A stretch of 64,000 bases of DNA from Pontibacter kalidii (GTDB lineage: Bacteria; Bacteroidota; Bacteroidia; Cytophagales; Hymenobacteraceae). Positions 52,097 through 60,378 of this stretch are shown here, in pieces; position 1 is the stretch's first letter, and every line of letters starts with the position of its first letter. A program made the translations under genes and the position numbers. The notes under the pieces are model-generated. The model searched no databases. It saw only the letters and a list, made by a program, of their open reading frames with translations, and had not been told where the DNA came from. The stretch spans positions 1,614,501 through 1,678,500 of the forward strand of contig NZ_CP111079.1 of assembly GCF_026278245.1 (NCBI RefSeq), read 5' to 3'.

Positions 52097-52972
52097 TTAC
52101 TGCCCTTTCCCGCGCATCTGCTTCTCCATAGCGTCCCACATTTCCTGCGGTATCTGATCAAAGGAGTTGAACTCGCCAGCCCCGTAGAGCCACTCGCCGC
52201 CGTCTATGGTTACCACCTCGCCGTTAACGAAGGCCGCGTAGTCAGAGACTAAGTAGGCAGCCAGGTTTGCCAGTTCCTGGTGCTCCCCGAAGCGGCCAAC
52301 AGGTATGCGTTTTACCGGGTCCAGCTTTTCGGCCAACTGTTTCGGGAACAGGCGGCTCCAGGCGCCTTCTGTCGGGAAAGGGCCCGGCGCGATGGCGTTG
52401 GAGCGGATGCCATACTTAGCCCACTCCGATGCCAGCGAGCGCGTCATAGCCAGCACGCCCGCCTTGGCGCAGGCCGATGGCACCACGTAGCCGGAGCCGG
52501 TCCAGGCATAGGTGGTGACGATGTTAAGTATGGCTGCCTCCTGCTGCTGCTCAATCCAATGCTTGCCAAGCGCCAGGGTGCAGTTGTAGCTGCCTTTCAG
52601 CACGATATCCGTTATGACATCAAAGGCCTTATGGCTCAGGCGCTCGGTGGGACTCACAAAGTTTCCGGCAGCGTTGTTTACCAGTACATCCACCCTCCCG
52701 AATTTATTCAGAGTAGCCTGCAGCATCGCCTCTATCTCGTTATACTTGCGCACATCGCAGGCTATAGGTAAAACGGTGCCTCCTGTCTCCTTTTCCAGTT
52801 CTTTGGCCGTTTGCTCCAGCACCTCCAGCTTGCGGCTGCAGATAACCACATGCGCGCCCAGCTCCAGGAAATACTTTACCATCGAACGGCCCAGGCCTGT
52901 GCCTCCACCCGTCACGATGATGGTTTTATCTTTCAGGGCGCCCTCTTTTAGCATTGGTTCAGCTTTAATCAT
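52097..52972 (-). CDS. SDR oxidoreductase, 2,4-dienoyl-CoA reductase-like
   Basis: This 291-residue Rossmann-fold enzyme has NADP-binding GGGTGLG (about 22-28) and NNAAGNF. The region VVPSACAKAGVLAMTRSLAS, then GPFPTEGAWSRL, then LANLAAYLVSDYA is strongly like mammalian DECR1, which reduces 2,4-dienoyl-CoA in breakdown of unsaturated fatty acids. It lacks the usual YxxxK pair; in DECR enzymes the Lys of AKAG acts with other residues. The first Met at 52972 is used, and the Met six codons later is possible. Confidence 0.88.
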   Translation of the reverse strand: MIKAEPMLKEGALKDKTIIVTGGGTGLGRSMVKYFLELGAHVVICSRKLEVLEQTAKELEKETGGTVLPIACDVRKYNEIEAMLQATLNKFGRVDVLVNNAAGNFVSPTERLSHKAFDVITDIVLKGSYNCTLALGKHWIEQQQEAAILNIVTTYAWTGSGYVVPSACAKAGVLAMTRSLASEWAKYGIRSNAIAPGPFPTEGAWSRLFPKQLAEKLDPVKRIPVGRFGEHQELANLAAYLVSDYAAFVNGEVVTIDGGEWLYGAGEFNSFDQIPQEMWDAMEKQMRGKGQ

Positions 52973-53073
52973 AGGTCTATCGTTTAAGGTTATGCGGCTA
53001 TACGTAAGCGTATCCCCATAAAGATAAGTATAGCCCTGAACTCACACGTATTAAGTTCGAAAAAGATAGCCAG

Positions 53074-53505
53074 ATGAACAAAGAACAATTACAGGCAGAA
53101 CTGATGCAGGCTGTGGACGGACTGCTGATGAAAAGCGAGATAGAATCCCCTTTTGAGTTCGTATACCTGGAGCTGCCGGAGGGGCAGCAGCTAAAACCCG
53201 AAGATGTGGTGGAACATGCGGGCAAGCCATCCGGCATGGCCGTGAAAATAAAGACGCTGGAGGATTTCTTCAGCCAGGTGCAGGGCCTTGAATCTGATGC
53301 AAGGGAGGCCACGCCGGAGGGGAAAGCGGCTTATCAGCAGTTGATGGCAGCTCTGAAACGGCTGCTGCAGGATGTGAAAGTATACTGCATCTCCCAGATC
53401 GGGACGGAAGCGTACATACTGGGCAAGGCGGAGGAGGGAAACTACGCCGGCCTGCGCACCATGGTGATACAGGATGAGGCGACGGTAAAGGAGGACGAGG
53501 AGTAG
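53074..53505 (+). CDS. Nuclease A inhibitor (NuiA)-family protein
   Basis: This 143-residue acidic protein matches the NuiA pattern. MQAVDGLLMKSEIESPFEFV comes early, then TLEDFF in the middle, and DVKVYCISQIGTEAYILGKA followed by GNYAGLRTMVIQDEA at the end. NuiA from Anabaena binds and blocks the nuclease NucA. Here no NucA-like gene is next to it, so the target is unknown. It lies between divergent SDR and convergent CrtI-like genes, with its stop 10 bp from the latter. Confidence 0.78.
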   Translation: MNKEQLQAELMQAVDGLLMKSEIESPFEFVYLELPEGQQLKPEDVVEHAGKPSGMAVKIKTLEDFFSQVQGLESDAREATPEGKAAYQQLMAALKRLLQDVKVYCISQIGTEAYILGKAEEGNYAGLRTMVIQDEATVKEDEE

Positions 53506-53515
53506 CCTTTAGCGG

Positions 53516-54970
53516 TTAAAAATGATCCTGCAGTAGCTTATTCACCGCGATGATCCCGCCCAGGCATACGCCCGGTATCCCCTGCCCCGGGTAAACGGTA
53601 TCGCCACAAAGGTAGGCCCCACGGTGATCCAGGCGGGCATCTTTCATTTGCCAGGGCTTAATGTGGCGGTATTGCGGGTAGCCACCCACCGCTCCGAAGG
53701 CTCTTTTTGTCCAGAAGATCCAGCCGCCTGGCGTAGCCGATTGCACCGAAAGTATACTTTCCCGCTTGATAAGCCCGCGCTGCACCAGCACGTTAACTAT
53801 GGCTTGCTCTAAGGCTGCTTTATTTTGGATGATGTGCTGCTGCGGGTGGTGCACATGCGTACTTATGCTTGCCACCAGCTCCCCCGCCGGTGCCCTCAGC
53901 CTATCCTCCGGGTGGCTGAAGCTGACGAAAATGCTTTTACTGCCAATCTCCGGCAGCCCCTCCGGCACGTGCACCTGGTGGTGCAGCACCTGGCTCACCT
54001 CCCCCGCCCGCAGCACCAGCGATAACGTAAAGGCGCCGTTTAGCTGGCAACTCTCCAGCAGGTAGGGCTTCAGCCGTCGCTGTACTTGCTCCTCTTTAAA
54101 GAGCGGCAGCGTGTTGTTGAGCGGGATTCCTGAAATGACAAACCGGCTCTCGATCTCGCCTTTACCTGTGACCAGCCTGTACCCTTTTTCGGTATTTTTT
54201 ACCAGTTTCACCTCATGGCCATACTTTATATAGGAGCCTTTTGATAAAATATACTGCTCTATTGGCTTCACCAGGTTGATGAGTCCGCCGGGAACGTAGT
54301 AATTGCCCTGCAACGTATAGCACAGGGCCGTGGCACCAAACAGCTCGTTTACCTCCGGCAGGTAACTTTGGGCGGTTATCAGCAGTTGCTCGTTTACAAA
54401 GGCCACAAAGAGTTTATTCTGCAGCAGATCATACTTTTGCAGCACATCCTCCATTGTCCGGAAAGCTTTCGGCAGCAGCTTTAGCTGACCGGGCCTGGTG
54501 CGTACACCCGAGAGCAGCACGTCTTTGAAGTTAGAGAAAGGGAAGCTTTGCTGTTGCAGCGAGGTGCGCCATACTTGCTGGCTTACCTGATAGCAATGCT
54601 CCCAGAATGCGCGCTGGTTATACTTTCCGAACACCCGCTCCGCCTCTGCCACCCACTGCTCCAAATTGCCACACCTTGTCACGATCTGCCCATCGGGCAG
54701 GTGAACCTGCATGGGAGGCTCCAGCCGCTGCACGGGCACTTTTATACCTGTCTCCTCCAGCAGATAGCGCAGCGGCATGTGCTCGTCGAGCCCCACCAGC
54801 GTAGTGGCGCCCGTCTCGAACCAGTACCCTTTGCGCCGGTACGAGGTTGCGCAACCGCCCGGATACTTTGCCTGCTCCAGCACGCATATTTTCAGGCCTT
54901 GCTTCGCCAACAGGGCTGCTGCCGTGAGCGCCCCGAAACCCGAACCGATTATTGCCACATCATAGCGCAT
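53516..54970 (-). CDS. CrtI/CrtISO-type FAD-dependent oxidoreductase
   Basis: This 484-residue protein has an N-terminal FAD dinucleotide-binding motif (GSGFGALTAAALLAKQG, about 9-25) followed by CVLEQAKYPGGCATSY, the GG-doublet signature of the phytoene desaturase group. It ends with GAYLCGDTVYPGQGIPGVCL, typical of carotene desaturases and isomerases. It probably acts on a carotenoid or a related retinol-like lipid in the membrane, and the reaction cannot be fixed from sequence. No other carotenoid gene is near. The coding sequence contains the palindromic motif copy AAGTATACTT at 53750. Confidence 0.85.
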   Translation of the reverse strand: MRYDVAIIGSGFGALTAAALLAKQGLKICVLEQAKYPGGCATSYRRKGYWFETGATTLVGLDEHMPLRYLLEETGIKVPVQRLEPPMQVHLPDGQIVTRCGNLEQWVAEAERVFGKYNQRAFWEHCYQVSQQVWRTSLQQQSFPFSNFKDVLLSGVRTRPGQLKLLPKAFRTMEDVLQKYDLLQNKLFVAFVNEQLLITAQSYLPEVNELFGATALCYTLQGNYYVPGGLINLVKPIEQYILSKGSYIKYGHEVKLVKNTEKGYRLVTGKGEIESRFVISGIPLNNTLPLFKEEQVQRRLKPYLLESCQLNGAFTLSLVLRAGEVSQVLHHQVHVPEGLPEIGSKSIFVSFSHPEDRLRAPAGELVASISTHVHHPQQHIIQNKAALEQAIVNVLVQRGLIKRESILSVQSATPGGWIFWTKRAFGAVGGYPQYRHIKPWQMKDARLDHRGAYLCGDTVYPGQGIPGVCLGGIIAVNKLLQDHF

Positions 54971-55066
54971 TTATACTTTACTTTGTACTGCTTTAAACAA
55001 GCGTATTGCCATTCTAAACCAAACGGTGCGCGTAATGTTGTAGCAGTATGCACCTAAAACCATACC

Positions 55067-55897
55067 ATGGAGAATAATCAAACGATCAGCATCATGGGCT
55101 GCGGCTGGCTGGGCATGCCGCTGGCCGAGCAACTTGCCCTACACGGGTTCACGGTGAAGGGCTCTACCACCACACCCGAGAAAATTGACGTGATGCTGGA
55201 GAAAGACATACAGCCTTACTTGCTGGACCTGGGCAGCGATTTGCTGGACAAGCCCGCGCTGGTGGATTTCCTGGATACGGATGTTCTTGTGCTCAACATC
55301 CCGCCTCACCTGCGCTCCGATGGCGGCGTATCCTACCAGAACCAGATGCAGCTGCTACTCAAATTTCTGCTGGAGTCGCCGGTTAGCCGCATCCTTTTCG
55401 TTTCCTCTACTTCTGTGTACCAGGATCTGAACCGCGTGGTAACCGAGGAAGACGTCAGCTTTACCGAGGAGCTGGAGCCCGACAACATGCTGCTGCAGGC
55501 AGAGCGGCTGTTTCAGGACCGGGAGGACTGGGTAACGACCATCGTGCGCTTCGGCGGTTTGGTGGGCGGCAGCCGGCAGCCGGGGCGCTGGCTGGCTGGC
55601 AAGAAGAACGTGCTCAACGGCGATGCGCCGGTAAACCTCATTCACCAGGACGACTGCGTAAACATCCTTTACCGTATTATCGAGCAGGAACGCTGGGGCA
55701 AAGTGTACAATGCCTGTGCCGACGAACACCCGCTCCGAAGGGACTTTTATTCGTCCAGCGCCGTGGCCTTGGGACTCACGCCACCAGAGTTTCAGGATAT
55801 GGAGGAGACAAAATTCAAGCTCATCAGCAGCCAGAAACTAAAGGATGAGCTGTCTTATACTTTTGTACACCCCGAGCCAATGGCTTTCTTTTCGTAA
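55067..55897 (+). CDS. NAD(P)-dependent epimerase-like protein (YeeZ-type)
   Basis: This 276-residue Rossmann protein starts TISIMGCGWLGMPLAEQLAL, a GxGxxG nucleotide-binding motif of the YeeZ group of atypical extended SDRs. FVSSTSVYQD holds the Ser and Tyr positions, but the usual YxxxK lysine is not clear. Its substrate is unknown. It lies divergent to the CrtI-like gene and ends 137 bp before the HI0933-like gene. Confidence 0.82.
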   Translation: MENNQTISIMGCGWLGMPLAEQLALHGFTVKGSTTTPEKIDVMLEKDIQPYLLDLGSDLLDKPALVDFLDTDVLVLNIPPHLRSDGGVSYQNQMQLLLKFLLESPVSRILFVSSTSVYQDLNRVVTEEDVSFTEELEPDNMLLQAERLFQDREDWVTTIVRFGGLVGGSRQPGRWLAGKKNVLNGDAPVNLIHQDDCVNILYRIIEQERWGKVYNACADEHPLRRDFYSSSAVALGLTPPEFQDMEETKFKLISSQKLKDELSYTFVHPEPMAFFS

Positions 55898-56034
55898 ATT
55901 TGTGGTTGATTTATAGTTTCTGGTTGTTGGTGTGATCATTTCTAACCAAAGCATACCTGTGCAGAGATGGAGCATGCTGCGTCTTTCCCTCATTTACAGC
56001 GATTATTATCAATCAGCAATCTACAATTGAAGCA

Positions 56035-57258
56035 ATGAATATAGTTGTAATAGGCGGTGGGGCCGCTGGCTTTTTTGGGGCGATAACGAGTGCGGAGGCA
56101 AACCCTGAGGCGAAAGTGGTGCTGCTGGAAAAAACAAACAAGCTGCTGTCCAAGGTGCGCGTTTCGGGCGGGGGGCGCTGCAACGTTACCCACAACTGCT
56201 TTGTGCCCACTGTGTTCTCGCAGTATTACCCGCGCGGGGCAAGGCAACTGAAAGAGGCGTTTAAGCTGTTCGGAGCCCGCGAAACAGTGGAATGGTTTGC
56301 CCAGCGCGGCGTAAAGCTGAAGGCCGAGGCAGACGGACGCATGTTTCCGGTGACCGATTCCTCTGAGACCATCATCGACTGCCTGCAGCAGCAGGCTCGC
56401 AAAGCCGGCGTGCAGGTAAGGACCAGCGCCGCTGTGGAAAGTATAAAACCGGTGGAGGAGGCTGGTCAGACCCGTTTTATACTTACGCTCAGCAACGGCG
56501 AAAGTATAAAAGCAGACAAAGTCCTCGTTAGCACCGGCGGAAACCCGAAAAGCCAGGGCTATGATTGGCTGCGCCAGATGGGCCATTCCATCCAGGAGCC
56601 GGTGCCGTCGCTGTTTACCTTCAATGTACCATCCTCTCCCTTGAAAGATTTGCAGGGGGTGGCCGTGCCCCATGCGCGTGTGCGTATTGCCGGCCAAAAG
56701 CTGGAGTATGAGGGGCCGCTGCTCATCACCCACTGGGGCTATTCCGGCCCGGCGGTTCTGAAATTATCTGCCTGGGGAGCCCGGCATTTTTACGAGCAGA
56801 AGTATACGTTTACGGCGCTGATACAGTGGCTGCCCGAGCATACCGAAGAAAGCCTGCGTGGAGAGCTACAACAGTTCCGGCAGGCACACCCCAAAAAGAC
56901 CGTAGCCACTAATGCCCTTTTCGGGCTACCGCAGCGCCTCTGGCAGGGGCTTACCCAGTTGGCGGAGGTGGCGGAGCAGGTGCGTTGGGGCGACCTTCCC
57001 GCTAAAAACACCAATAAACTGGTGGAGGCGCTGCTACGCATGCCGGTGCCGGTAAGTGGCAAAACCACATTTAAAGAGGAGTTTGTGACCTGTGGAGGCG
57101 TGGAGCTGAAGGAGGTGAACATGAAGACCATGGAAAGCCTCGTGCAGCCAGGTTTATACTTTGCCGGCGAGGTGCTCGATGTGGACGGCATCACCGGCGG
57201 CTTCAACTTTCAGGCGGCCTGGACCACTGGCTATTTGGCGGGCAAAGCAATGGCTTAA
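56035..57258 (+). CDS. HI0933/BaiN-family flavoprotein
   Basis: This 407-residue FAD protein has GGGAAGFFGAI (7-17) for nucleotide binding and SKVRVSGGGRCNVTHNC (about 40-56), the family hallmark. It ends LYFAGEVLDVDGITGGFNFQ, then AAWTTGYLAG. The family is annotated as NAD(P)/FAD-dependent oxidoreductases; some members act on RNA or bile acids, but the role here is unknown. Three window-motif copies lie within 72 bp (56439-56510), coding Ser-Ile-Lys, Phe-Ile-Leu and Ser-Ile-Lys. Confidence 0.9.
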   Translation: MNIVVIGGGAAGFFGAITSAEANPEAKVVLLEKTNKLLSKVRVSGGGRCNVTHNCFVPTVFSQYYPRGARQLKEAFKLFGARETVEWFAQRGVKLKAEADGRMFPVTDSSETIIDCLQQQARKAGVQVRTSAAVESIKPVEEAGQTRFILTLSNGESIKADKVLVSTGGNPKSQGYDWLRQMGHSIQEPVPSLFTFNVPSSPLKDLQGVAVPHARVRIAGQKLEYEGPLLITHWGYSGPAVLKLSAWGARHFYEQKYTFTALIQWLPEHTEESLRGELQQFRQAHPKKTVATNALFGLPQRLWQGLTQLAEVAEQVRWGDLPAKNTNKLVEALLRMPVPVSGKTTFKEEFVTCGGVELKEVNMKTMESLVQPGLYFAGEVLDVDGITGGFNFQAAWTTGYLAGKAMA

Positions 57259-57339
57259 TTTTCATCAGGTTAGCGTAATTGGCAACCAAAGCACTTCCAT
57301 ATCAGTATGAATGCATATTAGATCAAAACTGATATAACT

Positions 57340-57789
57340 ATGGAAATTAATAAAGAAGTACAGTCTACTGTACACCATCTGATAGAGAGGTGCAAAGACG
57401 GAGCCAAGGGCTACAAAACTGCCTCTGAGGACGTAGAGGACCAGGACCTGAAAGACCTGTTCCGCAAGTATGCCGTGCAGCGCGACAGCATGATCACGGA
57501 GCTGCAGGATCAGTTGCACCAAATGGGCCACACCGATGATGAGTCCAGCTCAATAGAGGGCACCATCCACCGTGCCTGGATTGACCTGAAATCTGCCCTG
57601 TCCTCCAAAGACAGAGTGCGGGTATTGGAGGAGTGTGAGCGCGGTGAGGATTATGCGGTGAAAGCCTATGAAGAGGCGCTGGATAAGAATTTGCCCGCTC
57701 AGCTGAAGCAGATCATTGAGCAGCAGTACAGAGACGTGAAACACGCCCATGACCATATCCGCACCCTGCGCGATGCGGCAAAGGAATAA
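57340..57789 (+). CDS. PA2169/DUF2383-family four-helix protein
   Basis: This 149-residue all-helical protein starts MEINKEVQSTVHHLIERCKD and has evenly spaced Glu, His and Asp residues in four predicted helices. This fits the PA2169 family (DUF2383), a ferritin-like bundle without a settled function, often stress-related. It is monocistronic, with a terminator directly after it (57813-57837). Confidence 0.85.
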   Translation: MEINKEVQSTVHHLIERCKDGAKGYKTASEDVEDQDLKDLFRKYAVQRDSMITELQDQLHQMGHTDDESSSIEGTIHRAWIDLKSALSSKDRVRVLEECERGEDYAVKAYEEALDKNLPAQLKQIIEQQYRDVKHAHDHIRTLRDAAKE

Positions 57790-57812
57790 GGATATACGCT
57801 GATTACAGAGCT

Positions 57813-57837
57813 AAAGGAGCCTCCAGGGGCTCCTTTT
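57813..57837 (+). terminator. Terminator of the PA2169-like gene
   Basis: AAAGGAGCC pairs with GGCTCCTTT around TCCAG, followed by T. Confidence 0.85.
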
Positions 57838-57884
57838 TTATGCCTGCCCCTCCCACAGTACGCTCCAACTCTAAATTCCAGAGC

Positions 57885-58663
57885 ATGTCCCTTCAAAAAC
57901 TATTTTCAAGCGAGATGCAACAGGCGCTACAGCATGGCCTTCCTGCTCTGGTGCCGGAGGTGTTAACGCGTGAAGCCTGTGCTGCCCTGCCCACGCTGGT
58001 TAGAAAATACATCGAGTCCTGCGGCTATTATGGGAAGACTGCTTCCAAGAATATTTTTATTCGCTATGAACACACAGGTATAAAACTGTCCCCCATGCGG
58101 AACTGGCAAAGCTTAACCTGCCAGCAGTTCAATACTGTTCTCCCCCTGCCCGCCTGGCTCTCATGCAAACGCGCCTCTATGGGCTGGTGCCCTTTGCGGC
58201 CCGGGATAAGTACCAGCAGGGCCGTGGCAACATGCTCATTAAGCTGGCAGGTATTACCTTAAGCGATGCCAAGGGCAGAGAGATGGATCAGGCGTCTCTG
58301 GTAACCTATCTGGCGGAAACTCCCCTGCTCCCGGGGGCCTTCCTGCTAAACCAGATGGAATGGCAGGAGACCGGCGCGAACAGTGTACAGGCAAGTATAA
58401 CAGATGCTGGCATAACAGTGTGCGGTAAGTTCTTTTTCGATGATTGGGGTCGGGTGTACGAGTTTAGGACGAATGACAGGTTTTACTCCAAAGACGGCAA
58501 AGATTATTTAAATTGGGGCTGGTCTGCCCTGTATGACAGGTACCGGGAAATGAACGGGGTAAATGTACCAACGGTGGTGCGAGCCGTGTGGCATATGCCC
58601 GGTGGGCGGGACTACACGTATTTCAGAGCCGGAATAAAGGAAATAACGGATCAAGCGGAATAG
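57885..58663 (+). pseudogene. DUF6544-like gene broken by a frameshift and an IS insertion
   Basis: The first part (57885 to about 58146) reads MSLQKLFSSEMQQALQHGLP and on to FNTVLPLP. The second part resumes in another frame from the region of the ATG at 58163 (MQTRLYGLVPFAARDKYQQG). One more C in the five-base C tract at 58142-58146 would join them as NTVLPPARLALMQTRL. The C-terminus (about 210-255) shows FFFDDWGRVYEFRTNDRFY, typical of DUF6544 proteins. The last codons and stop (TDQAE, TAG) are supplied by the insertion sequence. Without the element the frame would end ITYNLRGEV at 60110. A sequencing error in the C tract cannot be excluded. Confidence 0.7.
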
Positions 58664-58674
58664 TTGTGGGGTAG
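58647..58674 (+). repeat. Terminal inverted repeat of the IS, left
   Basis: This is a 28-bp end, beginning CGGATCAAGCGGAATAG, matching the right end (60051-60078, inverted) at 27 of 28 positions. Confidence 0.88.
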
Positions 58675-58680
58675 CTCTTC

Positions 58681-59652
58681 TCAGGCATAGATGTTGGCTA
58701 GTCGGAAGAGGAAAAACGTTGTATCTCTGACTCCCCTGAAGGTGGCTCTGAAGGCTTTTACCTTAGCATTGAAGGATTCGGCCGAGGCATTGGTGCTGCG
58801 GTTATTGAAGAAATTGAGGATGTGCTCATAATGATTCTGTACCGACCGGGCCACCGTGCGAAAGGAGTCTATACCGGAGGCCTCCACTTCATTGTACCAG
58901 ATGGCCAGGCGCTTGAATGCCTGCTGCTTGCTTTTGCAATAGGTAAAGATCTGGCCCAGCTCCATGGCCAGGTCATAGGCCCTGCCCAGCAGCGGATACC
59001 TGTAGAAGAGCATATCGGCTCTTTCCTTTTGGGAGGCGCTCCATCTGCTTCGGTGCTTGAAGAGCAGGTAGCGGCTGCGGGCCAGCAGCTGCTTCAACGT
59101 GTCCCCGTTAGATAGTACTTCCGCGTCAAAACGCTGCCTGCTCCTTTTCGCCTGCTCTAACCGCTGGTTTTCCTCATCCAGGGCTTGCCAGCGGTACTTG
59201 ATACGAAGCTCCTGCACCGCTTCATAAGCCAGCTTCTGGACATGGAAACGGTCAATGACCCGGCAAGCTTTGGGAAAGCAGCCTCTCACAGCCTTGGCCA
59301 TGTCCAGGGTCACCTCCCGGACTTTGGCTCTGGCCGTCTGGGGTATGCCTTCCAGCACTGTGATAATGTCTTCTGCCTGTGTGCCCCTGACCATCGCCAC
59401 CAGCGCGCCTTTTCTGCCTTTAGCGGCTTTGTTGGTCAGGATGGTGTAGAGCTCTCCATTGGAGAGGGCTGTCTCATCAATGCTCAGCTCTTGGCCAACG
59501 TTCTGGGGAAAGCGCATCCAGTCGGAGGCGTGCTCCCGCTGCTCCCATTGGTGAAAGTGGCTGATGTGCTCCTTGTACTGCTCCTGGAGCTGTTTGCCGT
59601 CCAGGTGGAAGTAGCTGGCCAGTTGCCGGCAGCTGACGGGGGTGTTATCCAA
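58681..59652 (-). CDS. DDE transposase, ISL3-like
   Basis: This 323-residue protein has acidic residues in LSIDETAL (first Asp) and VIDRFHV (second Asp) and a Glu in NASAESFNAKVKAFRATF. The stretch FPKACRVIDRFHVQKLAYEA is the ISL3-type pattern. The frame opens with TTG at 59652, overlapping the end of the helper gene by 8 bases. It may be made by frameshifting in the T6A4 tract at 59660-59669, or separately. It moves the element by cutting and joining DNA at the terminal repeats. Confidence 0.86.
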   Translation of the reverse strand: MDNTPVSCRQLASYFHLDGKQLQEQYKEHISHFHQWEQREHASDWMRFPQNVGQELSIDETALSNGELYTILTNKAAKGRKGALVAMVRGTQAEDIITVLEGIPQTARAKVREVTLDMAKAVRGCFPKACRVIDRFHVQKLAYEAVQELRIKYRWQALDEENQRLEQAKRSRQRFDAEVLSNGDTLKQLLARSRYLLFKHRSRWSASQKERADMLFYRYPLLGRAYDLAMELGQIFTYCKSKQQAFKRLAIWYNEVEASGIDSFRTVARSVQNHYEHILNFFNNRSTNASAESFNAKVKAFRATFRGVRDTTFFLFRLANIYA

Positions 59653-59998
59653 GTGCTGCTTTTAAAAAAGCGGCGAATTCACTTGTCATTCGCGTTCCCT
59701 GTTGTACCAGTTTCCAGTCTCTGGTGATTACCTCTCCCGAGTCAGGTAAGTGCCAGCGGCGTCTTTTGATGCAGAGGGTGACCTGCTGGCCACGGATAGG
59801 GAAATCCTGCAGCTTAATCTCAGGCAGGAAACCTTTGGACTCAGAGCGCTGGCCATGATAAACTTCGGGGAGGAGGTTCTTCTCCTCCAACTGCAGCTGC
59901 AGGCCTGCCGGGCCTTGCAGGACATGTGTTACGTTGAAGTACTCCAGAATACCTTCTGGCAAGAGACAGCGGATAAGAGTGAGGTAAGGATCTTGCAA
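59645..59998 (-). CDS. IS N-terminal transposase region protein
   Basis: This 117-residue protein resembles the N-terminal zinc- or DNA-binding part of ISL3/ISAon1-type transposases (basic stretch LCIKRRRWHLPDSGEVITRD). Its frame ends LKAALG and overlaps the start of the transposase. It has no role without the element. A TTG at 59998 is the start used. Confidence 0.72.
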   Translation of the reverse strand: MQDPYLTLIRCLLPEGILEYFNVTHVLQGPAGLQLQLEEKNLLPEVYHGQRSESKGFLPEIKLQDFPIRGQQVTLCIKRRRWHLPDSGEVITRDWKLVQQGTRMTSEFAAFLKAALG

Positions 59999-60050
59999 GG
60001 GAAAAGCGTGTGTGGTGAATTATACGCACGCAAAGCTGCTCTTTTTTTCA

Positions 60051-60078
60051 CTGCCCCACAACTATTCCGCTTGATCCG
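60051..60078 (-). repeat. Terminal inverted repeat of the IS, right
   Basis: This is the inverted partner of 58647-58674, with one mismatch in 28 bases. Confidence 0.88.
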
Positions 60079-60263
60079 AAATAACCTATAACCTTAGGGG
60101 TGAAGTATAGCCCGTAAAAACAATAAGGGTAACATCCGTCTGATGCTACCCTTATCATATCTAACTGCGTTAACAGTTAGCTTAATCTTCCAACCTTTTT
60201 ATGATACTCTTTTAACGATAGTATGATGGAAAGGTTATGCTACTCTCAAACTTTTTTAAATCA

Positions 60264-60292
60264 AAAGGGCCGACGTTTCAAGTCGGCCCTTT
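60264..60292 (-). terminator. Terminator of the DEAD-box helicase gene
   Basis: AAAGGGCCGAC (60264-60274) pairs exactly with GTCGGCCCTTT (60282-60292), and A/T tracts flank it on both sides. Confidence 0.85.
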
Positions 60293-60378
60293 CTTCAAGC
60301 TCGGAAGTTTAAACTTCTTGCGCTGATTACATTATTTTATACGTGCCGTAAATGGCAGTGTTTCAGGAAAAAGTAAGA

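Larger units (their letters stand above)
58647..60078 (-). mobile_element. Insertion sequence of ISL3-like/ISAon1-like type, apparently complete
   Basis: The element is 1432 bp, bounded by 28-bp terminal inverted repeats with one mismatch and a 6-bp direct repeat. It carries two overlapping minus-strand frames, an N-terminal helper protein (59645-59998) and a DDE transposase (58681-59652). It is inserted in the 3' end of a DUF6544-like gene in the opposite direction. Removing it restores a longer reading frame. The family name is from memory of the protein type and is not checked. Confidence 0.88.
58641..60084. repeat. Target-site duplication flanking the insertion sequence
   Basis: AAATAA occurs directly outside both ends of the element (58641-58646 and 60079-60084), as expected for a 6-bp duplication made on insertion. 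Confidence 0.75.
59999..60378. other. 380-bp gap: right IS end, old gene 3' end and terminators
   Basis: From left to right it holds the right terminal repeat (60051-60078), the old end of the disrupted gene (to 60110), a hairpin (60123-60155) and the terminator stem at 60264-60292. Nothing else was recognised. Confidence 0.6.
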
